Notes: generated by a model not told the origin, from the letters alone. 64,000 nt of DNA from Parageobacillus thermantarcticus (GCF_900111865.1 NZ_FOJS01000006.1:1-64000); one strand, 5' to 3'. Numbered from the stretch's first letter, positions 15,177-25,674 are shown. Numbers and translations: made by a program.

Positions 15177-16971
15177 ATGATACTTCTTCTTTTTGCAAAT
15201 GATGATGATACAAATCATAATAAAATCCTTTTGCTTCTAGCAGCGATTCGTGTGTGCCTTGTTCGATAATTTTCCCTTCATTCAAAACAAGAATGCGGTC
15301 GGCGTTTTGAATCGTATTGAGCCGATGGGCGATGACAAAACATGTCCGCCCTTTCATCAGCCGTTCGAGTGCTTCCTGAATTTTCATTTCAGTCACTGTA
15401 TCGATATTGCTTGTTGCCTCGTCTAAAATTAAAATCGACGGGTTTGCCACCATTGCTCGGGCGATGGCCAACAGCTGTCTTTGGCCTTGGCTGATGCCGC
15501 CGCCATCTTGCTTTAACACCGTGTCATAACCGTTCGGCAGCTTCATAATAAACGAATGCGCGTTCGCCCATTTTGCCGCCCGCTCGACTTCTTCATCGCT
15601 CGCGTCTAATTTTCCGTAGCGAATGTTGTCGCGAATCGTCCCTTCAAACAAAAACGTATCTTGCAAAACAAACGCCATATGGGCGCGCAGACTTGCCCGT
15701 TTAATCGAGCGACTATCGTGCCCATCAATGAAAATATGGCCGCGATCCGGATCGTAAAAGCGGGCCAGCAGTTGCAAAATCGTCGTTTTCCCCGCACCGG
15801 TCGGACCGACGAGCGCCACCGTTTCTCCCGGAGAAACGGAAAAGCTGACGTCGCGGATCGCATCTTGCTTTTTGTCATAAGAAAACACGACATGGTCAAA
15901 TTCTACTTTTCCTTGGATGTAGTCAAGCGAGATGGCTCCTGTTTCATCCTGTTCTTCTTTTTCCATATCGAAAATTTCAAACACCCGTTCCGCTCCGGCT
16001 AACGCCGAAAGCAGCGTATTCCATTGGTTCGCCAAATCGTTTAACGGCCGGGTAAATTGGCGCGCGTATTCGGCGAATACGACGATAACCCCAATGGAAA
16101 TCATTCCTTTCAGCGCTAAAATACCGCCGACGCCGGCAATAAGCGCGAAGCTTAAGTTGTTTAAAAAGTTCATTAGTTTCGGGATAAATCCAGAATATGT
16201 TTGCGCCCAAAATCCAGCTTGTTTCAATGTTTCGTTTTTCCGCAAAAATTCGTCAATCACTCTTCGTTCTTGCGCAAACATTTTCACGATTTTTTGCCCG
16301 GAAATCACTTCTTCAATAAACCCATTCATCTCTCCTAAACAGCGCTGCTGCTCGCGAAACCGTTTTTGCGTGCGGTTGGTAATCCATCTCATCCCAATGT
16401 ACATCAGTGGAACAACAAGTAAAGTGACAAACGTTAAAAGCGGACTTAGCCAAAGCATGACGCAGATCGCTCCAACAAGCGTAAGCGTGCTCGATATCAC
16501 TTGAATCACCGTGCTGTTAAACGTTTGGCTCATATTTTCGATATCGTTCGTGATCCGGCTCATCAATTCCCCTTGCTGGCGCTTGTCAAAAAACGAAATC
16601 GGTAGTTCGTGAAAATGGCGGAACAGCTGTTGCCGAATGGCATAAATCGTTTTTTGGGCGACTCTGATCATCCAGTAGCTTTGCAAAAAAGTGGATACAG
16701 AAAGTGACGCATAAATAAAAAGAAGAAGCGCCACAACAAGAAAAAAACCGTCCATCCGTTTCGTGACGATGTAGGCATCAATCGCTCTTCCGACTACGTA
16801 CGGGCCAAGAAGGCTTAAACAAGAGCTAATGATGACCATTGCGACAACGGCAATAAGCCATCCTTTTTGCGGAGAAAGAAATGACCAAAGTCGCTTCAAT
16901 GTTCCGATGTTGTCTTTTGCTTGTTGCTTTTGCCCGACAGTTGCCATCGTGCTATGTCGCGGTCGCAACAT
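15175..16971 (-). CDS. ABC exporter half-transporter (YfiC-like)
   Basis: A 598-residue protein with six helices (about 35-330) and a C-terminal nucleotide-binding domain. Walker A is GPTGAGKTT and Walker B LILDEATSNID with the catalytic glutamate, but the signature reads ISQGQRQ instead of LSGGQ. This complements the upstream gene, whose Walker B lacks the glutamate, so the pair forms a heterodimer with one degenerate ATP site, as in BmrC/BmrD. Its start overlaps the upstream stop by one base (TAATG). The likely role is drug or lipid export. Confidence 0.87.
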   Translation of the reverse strand: MLRPRHSTMATVGQKQQAKDNIGTLKRLWSFLSPQKGWLIAVVAMVIISSCLSLLGPYVVGRAIDAYIVTKRMDGFFLVVALLLFIYASLSVSTFLQSYWMIRVAQKTIYAIRQQLFRHFHELPISFFDKRQQGELMSRITNDIENMSQTFNSTVIQVISSTLTLVGAICVMLWLSPLLTFVTLLVVPLMYIGMRWITNRTQKRFREQQRCLGEMNGFIEEVISGQKIVKMFAQERRVIDEFLRKNETLKQAGFWAQTYSGFIPKLMNFLNNLSFALIAGVGGILALKGMISIGVIVVFAEYARQFTRPLNDLANQWNTLLSALAGAERVFEIFDMEKEEQDETGAISLDYIQGKVEFDHVVFSYDKKQDAIRDVSFSVSPGETVALVGPTGAGKTTILQLLARFYDPDRGHIFIDGHDSRSIKRASLRAHMAFVLQDTFLFEGTIRDNIRYGKLDASDEEVERAAKWANAHSFIMKLPNGYDTVLKQDGGGISQGQRQLLAIARAMVANPSILILDEATSNIDTVTEMKIQEALERLMKGRTCFVIAHRLNTIQNADRILVLNEGKIIEQGTHESLLEAKGFYYDLYHHHLQKEEVS

Positions 16972-18689
16972 TATGTTCCCTTCTTTCCAAACTGTGATTC
17001 TACAATTTTCCGGTACAACTCACTTTTCTCTAGCAGCTCATCATGGCTACCTTTTGCTAAAAGCTTTCCGTCATCTAGCAAAAAAATCGTATCTGCTTCC
17101 ATCGCTGTTTGAATTTTTTGCGTCACAATAAATGTTGTACACGTATATTCCTTTAGCGCCCGCAGCAATTTTGCTTCCGTTTTTAAATCTAAGGCGCTTG
17201 TGCTGTCATCGAGCAATAAAATTTTCGGCATTCCAACGAGCGCCCTTGCGATCGAAAGACGCTGTTTCTGCCCACCGGACAAGTTTACTCCTTTTTGCCC
17301 AATGACCGTGTCATATCCATTTGGAAACTTCATAATCGTATCATGGATTTGCGCGTGTTTCGCCGCTTGGATAATCTCTTCCATCGAAGCGCGCTCGTTT
17401 CCGAAACGGATGTTTTCGGCAATCGTTCCAGAAAACAGCAATACTTCCTGTGGAACGAAACGGATGAATGCGCGCAACTGTTCTTGCTTTATTTGCCGAA
17501 CATCGACGCCATCGACCATCACCCGCCCGTCAATCGGATCGTACAGACGGGGAATCAGCTGAAGCAACGACGATTTTCCTGAACCAGTTGCGCCTAAAAT
17601 CGCGACTGTTTCATGAGGGTGAACGACAAATGAAATATCTTTTAAAACGAGAGCGTGACTATTCGGATAACGAAATGACACGTGTTCAAAGCGGACTTCT
17701 CCTTGTCCGGAGACTTTTTCGCTTGCTTGTTGATCATCTTCAATATCCACTTTCACGCTTAATACGTCAGCAACACGGCCAGCCGATGCTTTAGCGCGCG
17801 AAAAGGCCATCGTAATAAATGTAAACATCGATAACGCCGAGGTAATGCGGGTCGTATAATTGACAATTGCCACTACTTGCCCCGCCGTCGCACTTCCTAA
17901 TTGAACGTCGATGCGGCCGACGAAAAGAATGACGATAATCGCCATATTCATAATAAACAATAATACGGGAGTAATCGTTTCTACTAAACGCAACGCGCTG
18001 ATTGTCCGTTCCATCAGCGTTTCGTTTGCTTTCATAAACCGCTGCTGTTCATATGTTCCTCTCATCCACGCCTTAATGAGGCGCATCCCCGCCAAATTTT
18101 CACGCATCACTCGGTTGACGCGGTCGAGCGCTTGCTGCACGATCGAAAAAGACGCTGTCGCTTTTGTCATCATCCATAAAAGAAACGCGACTAATATCGG
18201 AACAGTAACAGCAAACACAAGCGCCAGCTGAACGTGAACGACAAAAGACATCACTACCCCAAATAGAACAAGAAGCGGCGCCCGCAAAGCGATGCGCAAA
18301 CTCATAAACACCATGTTTTGGATTTGCGTCACATCGTTTGTCATTCTTGTAATGAGCGAAGCGGTCGGAAACCGTTCAAAATCGGCAAACGAAAACGATT
18401 GAATTTTTTCAAACAAATGTTTTCGAAGCAAAAACCCGTACTCTTGACCAACGTAGGCGGCGGCAAATGAATTGGCAATTCCCGAAGCAAACGCTAACAG
18501 CGAAGTGCCAAGCATGACCGCTCCCCACGTCCAAACGACAGAAAGGTTTTTCGTCATTATCCCGTTGTCAATAATTTTTTCCATCAACAGCGGCTGCCAC
18601 AATTCCACTAACAGCTCAATGAACATAAGCGACCAAGCGATGATCATCCATTTGCGATACGGTTTTAAGTAAGACAGCACTTGCTGCAT
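16971..18689 (-). CDS. ABC exporter half-transporter (YfiB-like), degenerate ATP site
   Basis: A 572-residue half-transporter with six N-terminal helices and a nucleotide-binding domain. Walker A GATGSGKSS and signature LSGGQKQRLS are canonical, but Walker B ends LLLDDSTSALD, with Asp where the catalytic Glu is expected. Such a substitution marks the degenerate-site partner of heterodimeric exporters. It is first in a two-gene operon, and its length fits B. subtilis YfiB (573) better than YheI. Confidence 0.87.
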   Translation of the reverse strand: MQQVLSYLKPYRKWMIIAWSLMFIELLVELWQPLLMEKIIDNGIMTKNLSVVWTWGAVMLGTSLLAFASGIANSFAAAYVGQEYGFLLRKHLFEKIQSFSFADFERFPTASLITRMTNDVTQIQNMVFMSLRIALRAPLLVLFGVVMSFVVHVQLALVFAVTVPILVAFLLWMMTKATASFSIVQQALDRVNRVMRENLAGMRLIKAWMRGTYEQQRFMKANETLMERTISALRLVETITPVLLFIMNMAIIVILFVGRIDVQLGSATAGQVVAIVNYTTRITSALSMFTFITMAFSRAKASAGRVADVLSVKVDIEDDQQASEKVSGQGEVRFEHVSFRYPNSHALVLKDISFVVHPHETVAILGATGSGKSSLLQLIPRLYDPIDGRVMVDGVDVRQIKQEQLRAFIRFVPQEVLLFSGTIAENIRFGNERASMEEIIQAAKHAQIHDTIMKFPNGYDTVIGQKGVNLSGGQKQRLSIARALVGMPKILLLDDSTSALDLKTEAKLLRALKEYTCTTFIVTQKIQTAMEADTIFLLDDGKLLAKGSHDELLEKSELYRKIVESQFGKKGT

Positions 18690-18827
18690 CGTTTCACTCC
18701 CCCGCGCCTATGATGTAACTTTCATTCTACTTGCAAAAAAAATATTTTACAATTTTTCGATACTTTAAAAGCAAATTACCGGGGGATATCTCTCCATGCG
18801 TTTTGTTGACAAAAATTAGAGAAATGG

Positions 18828-19259
18828 TTAATCCCGCTTCCGCACTCCAGTCCAAATTCGCATCAACGTTTCTTGATCAGCAATCGCTCCATATGAAGAA
18901 GCGAAAAACGGCATGACATCTTGTTCGCTCTCTACAATCGGAAACAATTTATGAAATTTCGCGATCATTAATAGCTTTTTGATCGTTTTATTCGAAGAAA
19001 CGGCAAAGATCACTTTCTTTTTTTTAGCAACTTCTTTTTTTAGAAAATGGATTAATAACGCCAAACCAGTACTATCAATAAACTGAAGGTTGCTGACATC
19101 CACAACGACGACGTCCCCTTTCATTTCCGATAGCGCCATTCCAATCTTTTGACACGCAAATTGCTGTGTATTGTAAACCAACTTCCCTTTTAGCAATATT
19201 TTTCCATATCGTTTTGACGATGTCATCTCTAATTCCAGAGTAGATATTTGCCTATTCAT
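18828..19259 (-). CDS. STAS-domain anti-anti-sigma factor
   Basis: A 143-residue protein with a STAS domain (residues about 15-110). VVVDVSNLQFIDSTGLALL contains the DSTG motif, whose serine is the usual phosphorylation site, as in RsbV/SpoIIAA. About 30 extra residues follow. It overlaps the anti-sigma kinase gene by 8 bp, so it belongs to the same partner-switching operon. Unphosphorylated, it should bind the kinase and release its target; no sigma factor gene is next to it. Confidence 0.83.
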   Translation of the reverse strand: MNRQISTLELEMTSSKRYGKILLKGKLVYNTQQFACQKIGMALSEMKGDVVVVDVSNLQFIDSTGLALLIHFLKKEVAKKKKVIFAVSSNKTIKKLLMIAKFHKLFPIVESEQDVMPFFASSYGAIADQETLMRIWTGVRKRD

Positions 19260-19684
19260 TGCGCTCTCTCCTCATTTTCATCGCAATCGCGCATTTTCCA
19301 TTTTCTCGATGTTCCAACCATATATCATCCATCGTTTCTTTTATCAGCAAAAGGCCGCGCCCTGATTCCGCAAGCAACAAATCTTCAAGATTTTTCTCGC
19401 GCATTCGTTCCAACTGTTTGACCGGGATTCCATCTCCTTCATCCATCACCGTTACAGTGACGTCCTCCTCCGTAATTCGCAAAGATAATAAAAACGTCTT
19501 TTTTGCCGTTTCTTCCCCCAATTGTTTTATTGCTTTGACCGAATTAATGACCGCTTCGTGAACAGACAATACGAACATATCGCGATCTTGAACCGAAAAA
19601 AAAACGAGCAATTTGTTCCGCCAGCAAATCGCAAAAATCAATGGCCTCATCCGTCGCTACACATTGTATCGTCATTTCGTACAT
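19252..19684 (-). CDS. RsbW-like anti-sigma kinase, frameshifted in a poly-T tract
   Basis: From ATG 19684 the frame reads MYEMTIQCVATDEAIDFCDL to EQIARFF, then a run of nine T (19596-19604 on the + strand as A) puts the rest out of frame. Removing one T gives ARFFSVQDRDMFVLSVHEAV, followed by DEGDGIP and ESGRGLLLIKETMDD, the N, G1 and G2 boxes of the HATPase_c_2 family. The repaired product would be 143 residues, normal for RsbW/SpoIIAB. It should phosphorylate the STAS protein and bind a sigma factor or other target. The shift may be real, a slippery site, or an assembly error. Confidence 0.75.
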
Positions 19685-19722
19685 GGTTTCGCACCTACTC
19701 TGACACAATTCATTGAGAGATA

Positions 19723-21185
19723 TTATTGAATCGTAATCGATAATAAGTATATATCATCGGCGGGATTTACCGGCGACCGATCGTAATCGATCAACATGCG
19801 CAAAAATTGTTGATCTGGCAAATGACTATATACTTTCGCATAGTGGCGAATTTTATTCATGCTTTGCAAAATAGATGGGTCTATTTCCTCTAAAATCCCG
19901 TCTGTATATAAAAACAATCTTGTTCGCCGCCGATAACGAATAACCCCCTTTTCAAACGGCACAGAAAACGGACTGCCGATCGCCAGCCCGCCTTTATCCA
20001 ATTCAATGACTTCCCCATCTTCCGTAACTAACAATCCAGCCGGATGCCCAGCGTTCGTATATTCAATCTGCTTTTTTTTCGTATCAATGACTAAATAAAT
20101 CATCGAAAATAAATATCTTAGTTCATCCGCATCGCTAGGAAATAAATTGCGCACATGATTTTCCAGTTCTATCGCGACATACACGGGATCGATAACGCGC
20201 ACGATCAACCCTCTTAACAGCGAGCGGAGCAGCATGCCGACGAGTGAAGAAGAAATGCCATGTCCCATCACGTCAATAATAATGACGCCATAGCGATCAT
20301 AATCAATTTGATAACACGCGTACATGTCGCCAGATAAGTCATCAGACGGAATATAAATTGCGTCCATCGTCACTGCATCGTTTTGTATCGGAGGAGTTAG
20401 TACGCTTTGCTGAATTTTTTTCGCAAGCTCGACTTGTTTCTTATATTCCATTTCCTTTTGCTTTTGTTTTGTGATATCGTTGGCCATCATTATGTATCCC
20501 GCCACATTTCCTTCCGAATCAGTAACCGAAATGGTGGAATAAGCAACATCCACGAACGTTCCATCTTTTCGCCTTACCGTACATTCCCCTGTTGCAATCC
20601 GCTCTTTTTCTCCTTTTAACGGATGAGAAAACATCGCTATACGTGGTGGCTGATCAGGAAATAATGAAACAAATTCCCGGCCGATGACTTCTTCGCGCTT
20701 CCAGCCAAATAATGTTTCCGCCGCCTTTCCCCATTCTTTTACCGCCATATTTTTGCACAATGAAATAACCGCGATGGGAGCAGTTTGATAAATGGCTTGA
20801 AGCGTTTGTTCTGGTTCTGGCGAACAGGTGGTTGTCTCCATGTTCGAAAAACGCCAAATGTAAAATTCGTCCGCTGCACCTGTAAGCGCATAAACAGTTA
20901 ACGTTTGCGCCAATTTTCGGTCATTGTCGATAAGATAATCGATTTTTCCTTCCCAATAGCCGTTTTCCAATACCGATTTCCAGATTAATTCGTACTTCTC
21001 AACATGATGTTCATCGGAGACAAGAAGATAAAACGATTGGCCGATTAACTGTTCCTTGGAGTAGCCAGTTAACGCTACCGCCCCGTCGTTTACCGCCACG
21101 ATCATTTATTCCGATCTGTAATGACAATTCCTTCGCCTGTACGACGGCCGCATGTTTTCCCTATCGCCTGTAAATCTAGTTTCAC
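19723..21185 (-). CDS. PAS-PAS-PP2C (RsbU/RsbP-like) phosphatase, frameshifted near N-terminus
   Basis: The main frame (from 21105) encodes 460 residues: most of one PAS domain, a second PAS domain (about 100-215, ending YIMMANDITKQKQKEMEYKK), a short coiled linker, and a SpoIIE-type PP2C domain with SDDLSGDMYA, DVMGHGISSSLV and LFLYTDGI metal-binding aspartates. Upstream, from GTG at 21185, the other frame reads TGEGIVITDRNK, which joins MIVAVNDGAVALTGYSKEQL perfectly if one A is added at 21105-21108. The enzyme would dephosphorylate the STAS protein in response to a redox or small-molecule PAS signal. Confidence 0.78.
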
Positions 21186-21369
21186 TATTGTTCAACCCTT
21201 TTTCATAGTAATCTTCTTGATCATTACGCAAACATACACCACATTCCGCTTCATGACAAAAGGCCGCCTTTAAAAAAAGGAGACCATTTTTTGAAAATAA
21301 AAATTTTTCTTTTTTATTACTTCGCTTATCATTCTTTTTTTCCTTCTTTTTATAAAAAAGAATGCGTTC

Positions 21370-22479
21370 TTATTGTTGTTTAAAACTGCGACGGCGAATA
21401 GCTGCAGCAACGAGCAAGCATAACGGGATGATAATTTGCAATGGCACATGCATATAAATGGTGACAATTTTCAATCCTTCTTTAATATGTTCCGGATAGT
21501 TGCTCGCAATGGCAATGGACAACAGCAAAACCATCAACCCGAGCAGGTATACGAGACGCTGATGATTTTGCATGTGAAATAAATTCGCTGTTCCAATGAC
21601 CGCGGCATAAAAAAATACCGATACTTTAAAAAACCCGCCAATAATAAGGGCAATCATAAAAAATATGTCAAGACGTTCCAAAAAATTAGCAACTTGAATT
21701 TTCCGTATCGTATCTAAAAGCGGGAACGTGGAACGAGCGGCGACATCCGCTCCGAGTACGGCAATGTTGATCGTCATAATAATCGCCAAATTAATGCCGC
21801 TTAACGCCATGCCTGCGATCGCGACTTGCTTCATTTTTTTCGGGTTGTTCATATATGGAAATAACATCGTAAAAACAATCATTTCTCCAAATGGAACGTA
21901 AAGCGTTTCCGTAAATACGACTTTCCACACCCTTTTCCACCCTTCTTCCAAAACTGGTTGCAGCCGATGAAGATCCACTAACCCTGTGGAAATGATCAAT
22001 ATAAACCCAGATACCGCAAGGAGATAAAGAAAGGTAAGAAACAACTCCCCCGTCCGCGCAACCACTTCAATCCCTTTGTATACACCATACATCACCGCCA
22101 ACATCATAATCGCGTTTAAAATAAAGAGCGGTGTTTCTGGATATGCAAACGTTAGCAACAGCTCGCCAAAATCTCGGAGCACGCGGGAGGCAATATAAAG
22201 AAAATAAACAATATATATAAACGCCAATATTTTACCGACCCAAGGGCCGGCAATGTCTTGTGCATATGCAGTCAATGGAGCATCCGGATAGTAGCGATGG
22301 AGTCGATAATAGACAAAAAACAATAATAAGCCGAACGTTAAACCTAATAAAATCGCAAGCCAAACATCTTGTTTTGCCCCTACACCAAGCGGAATAACGA
22401 TAGAGCTCCCGTGTTCAAACAAGACGATTAACACAAACAATTGCCGTGCGTTTATTTTCACCGGTTCCATTCCTTTCAC
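21370..22479 (-). CDS. Spore germination permease, GerAB-type
   Basis: A 369-residue APC-superfamily protein with ten helices. It starts VKINARQLFVLIVLFEHGSS and contains VPFGEMIVFTMLFPYM and the charged loop NNPKKMKQ, all standard for GerAB/GerBB. It is the nutrient-binding subunit in the spore inner membrane. It is last of the operon in the order A-C-B. The listed GTG start lies 5 bp after gerC with AAGGA close upstream; an ATG three codons later is the alternative. Confidence 0.87.
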   Translation of the reverse strand: MKGMEPVKINARQLFVLIVLFEHGSSIVIPLGVGAKQDVWLAILLGLTFGLLLFFVYYRLHRYYPDAPLTAYAQDIAGPWVGKILAFIYIVYFLYIASRVLRDFGELLLTFAYPETPLFILNAIMMLAVMYGVYKGIEVVARTGELFLTFLYLLAVSGFILIISTGLVDLHRLQPVLEEGWKRVWKVVFTETLYVPFGEMIVFTMLFPYMNNPKKMKQVAIAGMALSGINLAIIMTINIAVLGADVAARSTFPLLDTIRKIQVANFLERLDIFFMIALIIGGFFKVSVFFYAAVIGTANLFHMQNHQRLVYLLGLMVLLLSIAIASNYPEHIKEGLKIVTIYMHVPLQIIIPLCLLVAAAIRRRSFKQQ

Positions 22480-22484
22480 CGTCC

Positions 22485-23693
22485 TTATTGTCCAAATATA
22501 TACGGTTTAGTACGCAATTCCGTCCGGCGAACAAACGCATCCACCGTTACATTTACTTCTAATTGTGGAAAAATGCTTTCATCCCAAACGTGTTTCATCT
22601 TTTTCCATTCACGCGGATACGAACGATAGACAGCGTTTCCAAACCCGAAAACATCCGTTTTTTCTTTTTTCGCTTTTCCCACCGCGTGAACAACTTCATT
22701 TTTTATCGTTTGTTCAATCTTTTTTTCTAACGCAAAAATTTGCATCGGATTTGTAAAGTCAATCGGTACAAGCGATTCGCCGATATCTCCCTCTGCCTTG
22801 ATGCGAATCGAAATCGACGGTTTCCCGTTTTTCATATGCGCCGCCACGCTCGTTTTCGCCCGAACGACTTTATAGGCCACTGCTTCTTTTTTTCGTTTCC
22901 ATTCGACCGTAATGCTCGTCTGTTCAATTTTATCCATCACCCATAACACTCCGCGCGCTGTCTCGCCAAAAACCCATCCAACTAATTTTCCATTCTTAAA
23001 CATAGCGATACCATTAATATTTAATCGTGCATCAGGCTCGGAAGCTTGCACATTCGTCTGCCGCTTTCCCTTTTTCACCGCCCCGACAATCTCCACACCG
23101 CTAATGATTGGCGCTTTTCCTGCGGAATCGAGATCATGAATGACATCCCCTACACGAACATTCAGCGTTTGTCCCCACACTTTTTCGGAAAACTGTAATG
23201 TTTTTATAATTTGATTGGCGGAAATTTTATCAATGGGCGTTAATATTTTCAGAACGTCTTCCGCGGAATGATGGCGGGCGATCACGACCATCGCGGTCGT
23301 ACGAAATTGACTATTTCTTTCAAGCGCATCCAACAGCCCGTCGACTCCTTCTTTCGCAATTTCTTCGCTAATGACAACTAAGTTGGTATGCGCGTAATAT
23401 ATAAGCCGCGATAGCTTGTTAGATGCTTTTCGGCTCGCTTCGACGACGTTATCCCCTGTCGCCTTGTAAATGGAAACCGGCACCCCACCGCTGCCGCCGC
23501 CTCGCTGTGTCGCACCAGCAACGTTTCCGGGGTTGACGACTTGAAAAATCATCATATATTTTCCATCCTCTGTTTTATCAATCCCGACCGCGATGACAAA
23601 TGCTAAATCCGTCAACTCTTTTTTGCTCCAACATCCGGAAAGGGTGATTGCACATAAAAGAAGTGAAAAAATCATCGCCATTTTTCGTTTCAT
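22485..23693 (-). CDS. Spore germination lipoprotein, GerAC-type
   Basis: A 402-residue lipoprotein. A signal peptide ends in the lipobox LSGC (residues about 18-21), then WSKKELTDLAFVIAVGIDK starts the Ger(x)C domain, and the C-terminal half (about 220-380) carries the three-domain GerAC fold. It overlaps gerA by 4 bp. GerAC proteins are needed for assembly and function of the receptor in the inner spore membrane. Confidence 0.87.
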   Translation of the reverse strand: MKRKMAMIFSLLLCAITLSGCWSKKELTDLAFVIAVGIDKTEDGKYMMIFQVVNPGNVAGATQRGGGSGGVPVSIYKATGDNVVEASRKASNKLSRLIYYAHTNLVVISEEIAKEGVDGLLDALERNSQFRTTAMVVIARHHSAEDVLKILTPIDKISANQIIKTLQFSEKVWGQTLNVRVGDVIHDLDSAGKAPIISGVEIVGAVKKGKRQTNVQASEPDARLNINGIAMFKNGKLVGWVFGETARGVLWVMDKIEQTSITVEWKRKKEAVAYKVVRAKTSVAAHMKNGKPSISIRIKAEGDIGESLVPIDFTNPMQIFALEKKIEQTIKNEVVHAVGKAKKEKTDVFGFGNAVYRSYPREWKKMKHVWDESIFPQLEVNVTVDAFVRRTELRTKPYIFGQ

Positions 23694-25321
23694 GATTGCT
23701 CTCCCTCGTTTTCCTCTTGACGATTTATAGAAGAAGGCTGCGGCCGTTGATGTTCTCCTTGGCGCACGATATTTTTCTGGCTGATTAAACGAGGGCGCTC
23801 TTTAAACGCCCATGTCGGCACGCGAAAAAGCGTATCGCCCACGTTGGATGGAATAAACGGCGCAAGCGGCGACATATATGGAACGCCAAAGGAGCGCAGG
23901 CTGCACAAATGAATCGTCATCACCAAAATTCCCATGATAATGCCGTAAAACCCAAACATGGCGGCGAGAAACATAAGCGCAAAACGGATCAGACGCGCGG
24001 AAATGGCAATCGCAAACGACGGCGTCGCAAAGCTGGCGATTGCCGTAATGGAAACGACAATGACCATCGCCGATGAAACAAACCCGGCCTCTACCGCTGC
24101 CTGCCCAATCACAAGCGCTCCGACAATCGAAACGGCTTGACCAACTGCGCGCGGCAAGCGCACCCCCGCTTCCCGCAAAATTTCAAAAACTACTTCCATG
24201 ACTAACGCTTCCACAAACGCCGGAAACGGAACCGCCTCGCGTTGGGCAGCAATCGCAATGACAAGCTGTGTTGGGATCATTTCTTGATGAAACGTCGTTG
24301 CGGCAATATAAATCGCCGGGGCAACAAGGGAAAGAAAGAAAATAAGAACACGCAAAAACCGCAGTGCTGTCGCAATATCAAAACGGGCGTAATAATCTTC
24401 AACCGCTTGGAAAAATTGAATAAACAAAGCGGGCGCAACAAGCACAAACGGAGTCCCCTCAACAAATATCGCAACTCTTCCTTCCAAAAGGTTTGCCGCT
24501 ACCACGTCCGGACGCTCAGTATGGTACATCGTTGGGAAAGTCGTAAATGTTTGATCTTCGATTAATTGTTCGATATCTCCTGATTCAAGGACACTGTCAA
24601 TCCGAATGCTGCGAAGCCGTTTTTTGACTTCCTCGACGATGTCATCGTTGGCAATTCCCTTTACATACATAATGGCAACATCCGTTTGTGTCACTTCGCC
24701 AATTTTCAGCGTTTCCAACCAAAGATTCGGATTTTTAATGCGCCGACGGATAAGCGCCGTATTCATGCGCAGCGATTCCGTAAAACCATCCCGCGGGCCG
24801 CGAATCGCCAGCTGCGTTTGCGGTTCTTGAATCGCTCGAGTTTCTCCGCCTTTTGTGCTCGCGCTTAAAGCAGACGGCATCCCGTCAAGAAGAATGATCG
24901 TTTCTCCAGATGTAAGTGCTAAAAATAAATCAAACCAATGAGAAATACGCTTGATTCCGCCAACAGCAGCCAGCTTTTTCTCCACAAAGGACAACGTGTC
25001 TTTCGAGGATAAGGAAATGGGAAACGTCGCTGCCATCAGCGGTTCAAGCAAAAATTGATACACATTTTTTTCATCAGCAAGCCCATCGATAAAAATGAGG
25101 GCGGCGCGAATCGACCGTTCTTGTCCAATCGTAAAACGGCGGATGACAATATCGGAACTGTTCCCGGTTGTATGGCGAATGATGTCGAGATTAACATCAA
25201 GTAGCGAATGAATCGGCTCACGCGGAACGTCTTGCGCTTGACCGCTTTGGTCACGTTCTTGTTGAATTGTCGGTTCTTTTTTTTCTTTTTGCTTTTTTTG
25301 CAATCCCCACTGAAACAGCAT
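23690..25321 (-). CDS. Spore germination receptor subunit, GerAA-type
   Basis: A 543-residue protein with a hydrophilic N-domain (to about 290), containing the signature IRGPRDGFTESLRMNTALIR, followed by about five membrane helices and a basic proline-rich tail. TFPTMYHTERPDVVAANLLE and EGRVAIFVEGTPFVLVAP are typical. The start at 25321 has AGGGG 6 bases upstream; an in-frame ATG at 25345 lacks one. First gene of the A-C-B operon, expected to be expressed in the forespore under sigma-G, though I do not see a clear promoter. Confidence 0.87.
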   Translation of the reverse strand: MLFQWGLQKKQKEKKEPTIQQERDQSGQAQDVPREPIHSLLDVNLDIIRHTTGNSSDIVIRRFTIGQERSIRAALIFIDGLADEKNVYQFLLEPLMAATFPISLSSKDTLSFVEKKLAAVGGIKRISHWFDLFLALTSGETIILLDGMPSALSASTKGGETRAIQEPQTQLAIRGPRDGFTESLRMNTALIRRRIKNPNLWLETLKIGEVTQTDVAIMYVKGIANDDIVEEVKKRLRSIRIDSVLESGDIEQLIEDQTFTTFPTMYHTERPDVVAANLLEGRVAIFVEGTPFVLVAPALFIQFFQAVEDYYARFDIATALRFLRVLIFFLSLVAPAIYIAATTFHQEMIPTQLVIAIAAQREAVPFPAFVEALVMEVVFEILREAGVRLPRAVGQAVSIVGALVIGQAAVEAGFVSSAMVIVVSITAIASFATPSFAIAISARLIRFALMFLAAMFGFYGIIMGILVMTIHLCSLRSFGVPYMSPLAPFIPSNVGDTLFRVPTWAFKERPRLISQKNIVRQGEHQRPQPSSINRQEENEGEQS

Positions 25322-25449
25322 CGTTTTCCCCTCGCTCCAACTCATTTACTTGCCATTATAGACAACGAAGGGGGCTAATATACGATAAACGAATGATTTC
25401 ATTTTAGAAAACAAAAACTAAGGAAAAACAGCAACAGTAGGTGAAATAG

Positions 25450-25674
25450 ATGAAAGTGCTGGCTATTTCATTGTTGATTGGCAGCATTTTAATCGGTGTC
25501 GCCATTGAAATGGATCTGTTAATGGGCTTTACGTTGCGTCAATCGATGCACAACGTCTTTAACCCATTTCGTGTCATGGAAACTCCAGAAACGTTTATTC
25601 TATTTTTATTTTTATTGATATGGACGGTCGATCTGTTAGCGGCGCTATTTTTTCAAAAGCAAAAAAAAATGTAA
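25450..25674 (+). CDS. Small two-helix membrane protein, unknown
   Basis: A 74-residue protein with two hydrophobic helices (about 3-26 and 48-69) joined by a polar loop with NVFNPFRVMETPE, and a lysine-rich tail that predicts the termini inside. AGGTG lies 6 bases before ATG. It is divergent from the germination operon and ends in a terminator shared with cadA. I recognise no family; its place beside gerA suggests a spore role but that is only context. Confidence 0.6.
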   Translation: MKVLAISLLIGSILIGVAIEMDLLMGFTLRQSMHNVFNPFRVMETPETFILFLFLLIWTVDLLAALFFQKQKKM

